From contig JBKCPL010000042.1 in assembly GCA_046309355.1 (NCBI GenBank), positions 23,837-87,836 on the forward strand: a stretch of DNA of 64,000 bases. Direction: 5' to 3'. This DNA is from CAYSBE01 sp046309355 (GTDB lineage: Bacteria; Bacteroidota; Bacteroidia; UKL13-3). Both the position numbers and the translations under genes were made by a program. The notes below the pieces were generated by a model. That model saw only the letters and a program-made list of their open reading frames with translations. It made no database searches and had not been told where the DNA came from. Shown here piece after piece: positions 54,180 through 62,500 of the stretch. Numbering within the stretch: the stretch's first letter is position 1; every line of letters starts with the position of its first letter.

Positions 54180-55520
54180 ATGGACCATACAGCAGTAAAA
54201 ACACCGGTAGAAAGTAAAGTAGGAAGCATACGAAAAGTAGTAGTGGGGCTTGACATAGGCACCACAAAGGTGTGTGCTATTGTTGGGTGTAAAAACGAAC
54301 ACGGGAAAATTGAAATACTTGGCATGGGCCGTGCTGAGTCACTTGGCGTTATTCGCGGGGAAGTACGCAATATCGATAAAACAGTAAAGGCGATTCGCGA
54401 GGCGATTGATAAGGCTAAAGCATCGATGAGCAACTCTAAGTTTCGCATTGAAATTAATTCGGTACATGTAGGAATTGCAGGTCAGCACATAAAAAGTTTG
54501 CAGCACCGAAACTCCATCAGCCGTGCTAAATTGGAAGACGAAATTTCGAAAGACGATGTAGAACGTTTGATACGTGACACATATAATCTGGCATTGCCTG
54601 CCGGTGATGAAATTATTCATGTACTTCCACAGGAGTACCAGGTAGATGATTTTACCGATGTACCTGATCCTGTTGGCATGTCGGGCATTCGCTTATCGGC
54701 AAATTTTCACATTATCACCGGACATGTAGATGCGATAAAAAACATTACCAAAAGTGTACACCGTTCAGGTTTGGATATTGCTGAACTTATTCTGGAGCCT
54801 CTTTCCTCATCTGAGGCAGTATTAACACCCGAAGAATTAGAAGCAGGTGTATGCCTGGTTGACATCGGAGGTGGCACTACTGATGTGGCCATTTTCAAAA
54901 ACGGAATCATTCGCCATACAGCGGTTATTCCATTTGGTGGCAATGTAATTACAGATGATATCGTTGATGGATGTCAGGTATTGCGCAATCAGGCTGAGTT
55001 GTTAAAAATAAAATTTGGTTCGGCACTGGCTGACGAAAACAGGGAAAATGAAATAGTGTGTATCCCCGGATTTCACGGCAGACAACCCAAAGAAGTTTCG
55101 GTAAAAAATCTGGCTATGGTTATTCAGGCACGTGTAGAAGAAATATTTGAATCCGTACTGTATGAAATAAAAAGTTCAGGACTGGATAAAAAACTCAATG
55201 CCGGTATAGTCATAACTGGTGGAGGTTCGCAATTGAAACACTTGGATAAACTGGTTGAATTTGTTACCTCACTCGATTCACGCATCGGCTATCCGAATGT
55301 GCACATTGCGCAAAGCATTGTTGATGAAATTAAAAGTCCGATGTACGCCACCGCGGTAGGTTTAGTTATTAAAGGACTTAAAAACGGGGAAGACGAAGTG
55401 ATTGTAGAACCTGAACCGAAAGCTGTAAAGAAAAAAACCGATAGTAACTTTTTCACTAAAATCATTGAGCGCAGCAAAATGTGGCTGAATGACGAAGAAG
55501 ACATGAAAGACTTTAGCTAA
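54180..55520 (+). CDS. ftsA: Cell division protein FtsA
   Basis: Actin-like protein that anchors FtsZ to the membrane, 446 residues. The actin-fold phosphate loops VVGLDIGTTKVCAIVG and CLVDIGGGTTDVAIF, the 1C/SHS2 region and IVITGGGSQLKHLD are clear. The C-terminus ends with an amphipathic segment (FFTKIIERSKMWLNDEE), which is the membrane-targeting sequence. Confidence 0.95.
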   Translation: MDHTAVKTPVESKVGSIRKVVVGLDIGTTKVCAIVGCKNEHGKIEILGMGRAESLGVIRGEVRNIDKTVKAIREAIDKAKASMSNSKFRIEINSVHVGIAGQHIKSLQHRNSISRAKLEDEISKDDVERLIRDTYNLALPAGDEIIHVLPQEYQVDDFTDVPDPVGMSGIRLSANFHIITGHVDAIKNITKSVHRSGLDIAELILEPLSSSEAVLTPEELEAGVCLVDIGGGTTDVAIFKNGIIRHTAVIPFGGNVITDDIVDGCQVLRNQAELLKIKFGSALADENRENEIVCIPGFHGRQPKEVSVKNLAMVIQARVEEIFESVLYEIKSSGLDKKLNAGIVITGGGSQLKHLDKLVEFVTSLDSRIGYPNVHIAQSIVDEIKSPMYATAVGLVIKGLKNGEDEVIVEPEPKAVKKKTDSNFFTKIIERSKMWLNDEEDMKDFS

Positions 55521-55561
55521 CTATATACTCACGCTTAACTTTAAGCATAACTACTAAACAT

Positions 55562-57205
55562 ATGCCATTAAATTTTGACTTACCCAAAGACCGCTCAAGC
55601 ATTATAAAAGTGCTGGGAGTAGGAGGCGGTGGCGGAAATGCCGTAAACCACATGTACAATCAAGGCATTAAAGGCGTTGATTTTGTGATTTGCAATACCG
55701 ATATGCAAGTACTGGAAAAAAGCCCAATTCCTAACAAGATACAACTTGGATCAGGTCTTACAGCCGGTCTTGGTGCTGGTGCCAATCCCGAAAAAGGGAA
55801 ACAGGCTGCTATGGAGGCCATTGAGGATATTATTGATCTGCTGGGTGTAAACACTAAAATGCTTTTTATTACCGCAGGTATGGGCGGTGGAACCGGAACA
55901 GGTGCAGCACCCATAATTGCTAAAGCGGCACGTGAACTCGATATTCTTACGGTAGGTATTGTGACTACACCTTTCAAACTAGAAGGTGCTAAGCGTAAAC
56001 AAAACGCAGATGAAGGCATTGAAATTTTGAAGAAAAGTGTGGATTGTCTGTTGGTCATTAACAATGATAAACTGCGTGAGGTATATGGCAAATTACCCAT
56101 GAGCCAATCTTTTGCCAATGCAGACAATATTTTAACGACTGCGGCAAAAGGCATTGCTGAAATTATTACCCAAACCGGATACATTAACGTAGATTTTGAA
56201 GATGTAAAAACGGTTATGCAACGAAGCGGAGTTGCCCTAATGGGAAGCGGCTTTGCAGAAGGACCCGACCGTGCCATAGAAGCAGTGAAGAGTGCACTCA
56301 ATTCGCCACTACTACTGGATAATAGAATTACGGGTGCTAAAAATATTCTTTTGAATATTGCTTCCGGAACCGATGAAATTTTGTTGGATGAACTGGATGC
56401 CATTATGCAATTTGTACAGGCAGAAGCTGGTGAAGCTGCTGATGTGATTTTTGGTACTACGTATGATGAAACACTGGGCGGAAAAGTGTCGGTAACGCTG
56501 ATTGCAACCGGCTTTAAAACTGCTGAAGAAAATCGTGTGGTAGTTATAGCACCCAAAGCAAAAGCCACTAAACACAACCTGTACCATGAAAACAATCCAG
56601 TTGCACCGGTTATACCTGTTGCAGCTAAGGATACAGAAGAAGAAAAAATGGTTACACACAACCTGATGGATGAACAGACACCCGCGGTAACCGAAGAAGC
56701 GCCCGCAGAAAAATCTGAAGAGAATCAGGAATCCATACGTTTTGAGTTGAAAATACAGGCAGAAGATGAACGCATAGCTGAAAACCCTGTTGCAGATGTA
56801 AGTGAAGATGATGAAATACGCTCACGTGTGAAGGATGTGGTAAATAAGGAACAAGCCGAAGAACTAACTCCCAAGATGGAGGAGTTTTTTGAAGAGCAAA
56901 TTCAATTTGAAATCACCAACATGAAAGACGATGAGATGATGAGTATGGAAGAGCAAGAGAAACATATAGAAAAGCAGATTGAAAGACTGAAGGCCTTGAA
57001 GAATCTTAACTTAACCATTAACTCGCCAACAGGTATACGTGATTTAGAAAAAGAACCTGCTTATGTAAGAAGAAATAAAAAGTTAAATGACGTACCGCAT
57101 TCATCGGAAAGTCAGGTATCGCGTTTAACATTATTTGAAGATCCAACATCGAATAAAACAACGATACGAACCAATAATTCGTTTTTACACGACAATGTAG
57201 ATTAG
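55562..57205 (+). CDS. ftsZ: Cell division GTPase FtsZ with long C-terminal tail
   Basis: Tubulin-like GTPase of the Z ring, 547 residues, longer than the roughly 380 of E. coli. The GTPase core (1 to about 320) has VGGGGGNAVNHM and the tubulin signature GGGTGTG at 108-114. After it comes an acidic, Glu-rich linker of about 170 residues with coiled-coil character (EEQEKHIEKQIERLKALKN). A DLEKEPAYVRRNKKL segment begins at residue 494, probably the conserved FtsA-binding peptide, and about 40 more residues follow. The 41-base gap from ftsA has only weak promoter-like sequence. Confidence 0.95.
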   Translation: MPLNFDLPKDRSSIIKVLGVGGGGGNAVNHMYNQGIKGVDFVICNTDMQVLEKSPIPNKIQLGSGLTAGLGAGANPEKGKQAAMEAIEDIIDLLGVNTKMLFITAGMGGGTGTGAAPIIAKAARELDILTVGIVTTPFKLEGAKRKQNADEGIEILKKSVDCLLVINNDKLREVYGKLPMSQSFANADNILTTAAKGIAEIITQTGYINVDFEDVKTVMQRSGVALMGSGFAEGPDRAIEAVKSALNSPLLLDNRITGAKNILLNIASGTDEILLDELDAIMQFVQAEAGEAADVIFGTTYDETLGGKVSVTLIATGFKTAEENRVVVIAPKAKATKHNLYHENNPVAPVIPVAAKDTEEEKMVTHNLMDEQTPAVTEEAPAEKSEENQESIRFELKIQAEDERIAENPVADVSEDDEIRSRVKDVVNKEQAEELTPKMEEFFEEQIQFEITNMKDDEMMSMEEQEKHIEKQIERLKALKNLNLTINSPTGIRDLEKEPAYVRRNKKLNDVPHSSESQVSRLTLFEDPTSNKTTIRTNNSFLHDNVD

Positions 57206-57222
57206 CGAATGGAACCTACTAA

Positions 57223-57255
57223 AAAGGGCCGCGCAGCTTCGCTGCGCGGCCCTTT
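57223..57255. terminator. Bidirectional terminator between ftsZ and the acyl-CoA dehydrogenase gene
   Basis: A 15-bp perfect GC-rich stem with a TTC loop. Read on the minus strand it ends in five T, and on the + strand in three T, so it can serve both convergent genes but is stronger for the minus strand. Confidence 0.88.
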
Positions 57256-57276
57256 GTGTTTATAGCTAACAAATTC

Positions 57277-58416
57277 TTACTTCAGCACCTCACGCGATAT
57301 AACTATTCGCTGCACCTCTGATGTGCCTTCGTATATCTGCGTAATTTTTGCATCACGCATCAAGCGCTCAACATGGTATTCTTTCACGTAACCGTAGCCA
57401 CCATGTACCTGAACAGCTTCGGTTGAAACCCACATGGCCGTTTCTGATGCAAATACTTTAGCCATAGCACTTGCCATAGCATAGTCTTCGCCTGCATCTT
57501 TTAATGCTGCTGCTTTCAAGCAAAGCAAACGTGCCGCTTCAATTTGTGTCGCCATATCGGCTAATTTAAATTGTATAGCCTGGTGATGCATAATTTCTTT
57601 GCCGAATGCTTTACGTTCTTTTGAATACTTTACCGATAGCTCATACGCACCGCTGGCAATTCCCAGGGCCTGCGCTGCTATACCAATGCGGCCACCTGAT
57701 AGAACTTTCATTGCGAATTTAAATCCAAATCCGTCTTCACCTATACGGTTTTCTTTGGGCACTTTCACATCAGTAAACATGATAGAATGTGTGTCGCTAC
57801 CGCGAATACCCATTTTGTCTTCTTTCTTTCCTACGGTTACACCGGGCCAACTTTTTTCTACTATAAATGCATTGATTCCTTTGTGGCCTTTATCAGGGTA
57901 AGTTTGTGCTATTACCAAATAATACGTAGCCGAATTTCCATTGGTAATCCAGTTTTTTGTTCCATTTAAAATATAATGGTCGCCTTTATCTTCGGCCGTT
58001 GTACGTTGTGATGTAGCATCACTTCCTGCTTCCGGTTCCGACAATAAAAAGGCTCCATGGCATTCGCCTTTGGCCATTGGTACCAGGTATTTTTGTTTCT
58101 GCTCTTCTGTACCGTAAGTTTCCAGCCCCCAGCAAACCAGTGAGTTATTTACCGAAACCACAACCGATGCAGAGGCATCTACTTTTGACAATTCTTCCAT
58201 AGCCAAAACATAGCTGATTGTATCCATTCCCGATCCGCCATACTTAGGATCAACCATCATGCCCATAAAGCCAAGCTCACCCAGCTTTTTAATTTGCTCG
58301 TATGGAAATTCCTGTTTATCGTCACGCTCAATAACACCCGGAAGTAATTCGGTTTGAGCAAAATCTCTTGCAGCCTGCTGCACGGCTAAATGCTCTTCTG
58401 TTAATTGAAAATTCAT
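57277..58416 (-). CDS. Acyl-CoA dehydrogenase (short/branched-chain type)
   Basis: FAD-dependent acyl-CoA dehydrogenase, 379 residues, the standard length. Features: YGGSGMDTISYVLAMEELSK, the FAD-binding LSEPEAGSDATSQRTTA and KNWITNG, and the catalytic Glu in QIYEGTSEVQRIV near the C-terminus, the position seen in short-chain and isovaleryl-type enzymes. It could act in butyryl-CoA or branched-chain amino-acid breakdown. Monocistronic. Confidence 0.92.
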   Translation of the reverse strand: MNFQLTEEHLAVQQAARDFAQTELLPGVIERDDKQEFPYEQIKKLGELGFMGMMVDPKYGGSGMDTISYVLAMEELSKVDASASVVVSVNNSLVCWGLETYGTEEQKQKYLVPMAKGECHGAFLLSEPEAGSDATSQRTTAEDKGDHYILNGTKNWITNGNSATYYLVIAQTYPDKGHKGINAFIVEKSWPGVTVGKKEDKMGIRGSDTHSIMFTDVKVPKENRIGEDGFGFKFAMKVLSGGRIGIAAQALGIASGAYELSVKYSKERKAFGKEIMHHQAIQFKLADMATQIEAARLLCLKAAALKDAGEDYAMASAMAKVFASETAMWVSTEAVQVHGGYGYVKEYHVERLMRDAKITQIYEGTSEVQRIVISREVLK

Positions 58417-58437
58417 ATCTGCTCGTTTTTAGTCGGG

Positions 58438-58468
58438 CGAAAATAGGTTTAGCCCCACGTAATCGCAA
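58438..58468 (-). promoter_or_regulatory. Promoter of the acyl-CoA dehydrogenase gene
   Basis: On the minus strand: TTG (58466-58468), 20-base spacer, TATTTTCG (58438-58445). The -7 box has one mismatch to TAnnTTTG. Confidence 0.45.
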
Positions 58469-58509
58469 CTGTGTTGGGAAAAAAATAAATACCGACTATT
58501 GATTTCGCG

Positions 58510-59403
58510 TTAAACCCAACCTTTAAGTCTAAACCATCTGAAAATCAGAATAGTAGTTATAAGCATTACACCCCATATTCCTAAGTAGCCATATGGGTGT
58601 TGCAATTCGGGCATGTACTGGAAATTCATGCCATACACGCCCACAATAAATGTAAGTGGCAAAAAGAATGCAGAAAAAACCGTTAGTACACGCATTACCT
58701 CATTGGTCTTTTGGGAAGAGAGCGATATGTAGATGTTCATCAAACTGCTGATGCTTTCGTGCAGCTCTTCAATCACCGTGTCGTACTTTACATAATGATC
58801 CCTTAAATCCTGCTGAATGGGAGAGCGCTTAGCCACCTGACCGCAACGCTCAATGATTTCCTTACTGAGGTTAAACAACTTACGAAATACATATATTCTG
58901 CGTTTTATAAAGTACAGTTTCTTTAACAAATCAGGAATACGTTTTTTTAAGAAGATGCGGCTTTCAAAAAAATCAATTTCATAATCCAACTTATTAATCG
59001 GTTCTTCAAATGTTTGAAGTGTCGCTTTAACAAGCTTCATAGCTACATTCAGCGGATTACTTTCGGCTGCGTGTTTTGTTTTTACTTGCTCAAACTGCGA
59101 AAACGATTTTCGGCAAATTGTTACCAGATAAGCAGGCCCTACAAATATGGCCAGCTTTCGGCTTAGCTTCACCATATTATCTGCTTCTGCATCACACTCT
59201 TCTTCAAACAACCTGCATATAATAAAATAATGTTCATCATCCATGATTTCAAATTTCGGCAAATGCTCGGGCTGTGTACTATCTGTTACAGCAGCAGGAT
59301 GAAGCGCATATTCTTGTGCTACCTGATTTAGCTCCTCCAGCGTTGGCTCGATTAGTTCAACCCAAGTAAATACATTATGATTCAATTCGATTTTACGTAT
59401 CAT
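58510..59403 (-). CDS. corA: CorA-family magnesium/cobalt transporter
   Basis: CorA channel subunit, 297 residues. The N-terminal alpha/beta funnel domain (WVELIEPTLEELNQVAQEY), long helix, and two C-terminal membrane helices separated by YGMNFQYMPEL are visible; the YGMN motif at the pore mouth defines the family. The short C-terminal tail WFRLKGWV is basic. Divergent from the giant secreted protein gene. Confidence 0.92.
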   Translation of the reverse strand: MIRKIELNHNVFTWVELIEPTLEELNQVAQEYALHPAAVTDSTQPEHLPKFEIMDDEHYFIICRLFEEECDAEADNMVKLSRKLAIFVGPAYLVTICRKSFSQFEQVKTKHAAESNPLNVAMKLVKATLQTFEEPINKLDYEIDFFESRIFLKKRIPDLLKKLYFIKRRIYVFRKLFNLSKEIIERCGQVAKRSPIQQDLRDHYVKYDTVIEELHESISSLMNIYISLSSQKTNEVMRVLTVFSAFFLPLTFIVGVYGMNFQYMPELQHPYGYLGIWGVMLITTILIFRWFRLKGWV

Positions 59404-59519
59404 GGAATATTTTGGTTTAGGATTGGTTAATCAGACAGTTGAAATTTATGCCAATTTCTGAATTATTAAGTAAATAATAAGTATTGTTGAGAGTAATTTC
59501 GAACATTAAATTAACCGAA

Positions 59520-62500
59520 GTGAACAAACTACTTGGCATATGTATATTTATACTCTTGCTAACAATTGGGGCTAAGCCGGCAAAAGCTGACCACGTTGTA
59601 GGAAGCGATATCACCTATCGGTGTTTAAATTCAAACGGATTATTTGAAATTACATTTGTTTTTTACCGCGATTGCCAGGGTATACCCGTATGCGGTACCT
59701 CGTGTGGCAGTGCTTGCTCTCGCTCACTAACCATTACAGGTGCAAGCCCTGGCTGTGAAGGCACAAATTACGGAACTATTTCTCTTCAATTGATAAGCGT
59801 GCGCGATGTAAATCCGAATCCACGATGCCCTAATGCTAAAAGTATTTGTACCAATATGAACTGTGTTACACCGGGTTCATTCACTCCCGGTGTAGAACGC
59901 TATGAATTCAGAGGTACAACGAATTTGGGTCCCGCCTCGGGCATTCCTGCATCGTGCTGTACCGTGCGCATTTCCTTTAATGAATGCTGCCGAAACGCAG
60001 CTATCTCAACCGGTGCAACGTGGGCCAACTTTTTTATGGAAGCAACCATCAATAGGTGTTTATCGCTAAATCCATGTAACAGTTCACCAACGCTTACCAA
60101 TGATCCTTACGCCATCATTTGTTCAGGTCAGCCTTTCGTATTTAACAACGGTGCGGTTGACCCTGACCTTGACTCCTTATCCTACTCATTTGCCCCAGCA
60201 CTTGCAGGGCCAAACGCATCAGTACCCTACACTCCACCCTACTCCTGGGATCGTCCCATGCCCTGGTCCGGTCCTGCGAATGGTCAGTTTCCGGCAGGTA
60301 TATTATGTAGCCCTATTAATGGAGATATTATGTTTACCCCTGCTGCAGGTGGTAATTTTGTGGGAGTAATGGCTATTCAAATTCAACAGTGGAGAAGAAA
60401 TCCTACAACTGGCGTTTACGAGCTGGTGGGAACTACCAGGCGGGATGTTCAAATGGCCCTACGAGTCTGCGACCCCAATAACCCTCCACAATTGCGAAGT
60501 ATACCCGGATTAAATGGAAATCCCTTGGCACTGCGAACGAACTGGGAAGTATGTGCAGGTGAACAAATTTGCTTTGATGTTGTAGCTAAAGACACCGATT
60601 TCAATCCACCTGTCGTCTCGGACACAACCTATTTATCATGGAATGGCGCGCTTGCCGGATTTGGTGCTACATTTTTGCCTAATTATGTACCTGCACAAAG
60701 AAGGATTGTGGGTCCACGTGAGGATAATTACCGATTCTGCTGGACTCCCGCAGAGACTATGGGTAGCAGTTTGCCTTATTATTTCACCATTCGTGCCGAT
60801 GACAGCCGTTGCCCCATGCCGGGAACAATCACACGAGCATTTTCCGTCAGGGTTTTTGAGCGTGCCGAAGTAACACTTCAAAAAACAGATCATAAATGTA
60901 GCAAGTGGGCTATTAAGTACACCAAAACTAAGCCCCTTCAGGTATTTACAAATACTGTCTGGAGCGTTGCTCGTGAGCCTTTCGACTATGCGTTCACCAA
61001 TGGTGCATTTACATATTTGAATGCTCAGACAACACCCATACTACAGTTTCAAAAACCGGGTAAATACCTTGTTCAACTTACTATTCGTATGCCAGGCCCT
61101 GTGGGTACACCCGGTTGCTCACGCATATTTTACGATACATTCACTGTGTTAAACCCACTGGCTATTGCTACCCGCGATACATTCGTATGTCGGGGTGGTT
61201 CATTAACCATTACCGGACAAGCCTCATCAGGCGTTCCGCCATATACCTACCGCTGGTTTAACAACATGAAAGACACACTTCCGGGTATGGAATTGAACGC
61301 ACCTTTCTTTACCAATCCCAATATTACCGTAGCACCGGCCAGTACCCGCCACTACACCCTTCAGATACGCGACTTCAACGGTTGCCGTGCCTGGGATTCC
61401 GTGCGCGTTGATAACCGTGCATTGCCCATAGGCATTCTGCCCGATTCTGCCCGCATTTGCTTTGGCTCTTCGTTTATGCTGGATGCCGGAGGAAACTCAG
61501 GCAATGTAAAAAGTTATTTGTGGAGCACAGGCGATACCACACGCACTATTGAACGCAACGACTCCGGACAATATGTGGTACTTATTACCGATACCTTTAG
61601 CTGCCGCAACCGCGATACCATGATGCTGTACGTAAACCGTAAAATAAACGCACGTGCCGGACTGGATACCGCCATCTGTTTCCGCGACACAGCCACCTTG
61701 CGTGCCAGCGGAGGTCAGTTTTACATGTGGCGCAACTTAAATACAGGCGCTACGCTTGCATCCAAATCACACAATCCGGTGCTGCGCGTTAATCCTACCA
61801 GCACCTCGCAACCCACCAGCTACCAGGTAACCGTGTACCAAAGCTATCCCGATACCGTGAACCTGCAGCTGGAATGCTCCGTTACCGACACGGTAGAAGT
61901 AAGCGTAAAACCATTGCCTGTGTTGCTACGGCCACAGGTGCTGCGCACGTGTTTCAACGAAAAAGTGCTTAACCTAAATAGCTTTAATACCAATCAGCCC
62001 GGTGGTACAGGCACGTGGATATATACTCCACGACCCGGTGGTGTGGTAAACGGAACACCGGCCATATTTTTTACCGATAGTTTTGCCAGCCGCCCGGCAG
62101 GCGATACCACAGCCGTATTTACCAACTGGATACGCTATGTATATACAGCACCCGAATCATTGGGCGGATGTACCAACCGCGACTCGGCACAGGTAACCCT
62201 ATACGGCAACCCGCGTGTAGATGCAGGAACCCGACTGCAATTATGCGAAAATGCCGGAGTATATGAAGTAACCACTACAGCCAACCAAAGTTCACGTGGC
62301 GTTGTACCCGTGATGCTTTCTACCAATACCAACTTCAGCTGGTCGGGCTCAGTGATTGATTCCACCACCAGCGGAGGCAGCAAGCGCTACTTCTTTAATC
62401 CGGCCAAGCCCACCACGCCCAAATTGCCTAATATCAATGTGGTAACGTACCGTTTTGCACAAACATACACGATAGTACCTTCGGGCAGCATTACCTGCCA

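Noticed and set aside
55660..56661. A 333-residue antisense open frame inside ftsZ
   Set aside because: It is a shadow of the highly conserved ftsZ coding frame, low in charge and rich in Ser/Ala in a way typical of antisense frames, with no start signal or family motif.
59480..59505. TAATTTCG as -7 box of the giant adhesin gene
   Set aside because: One mismatch to TAnnTTTG and no -33 TTG at the right distance; too weak to list.
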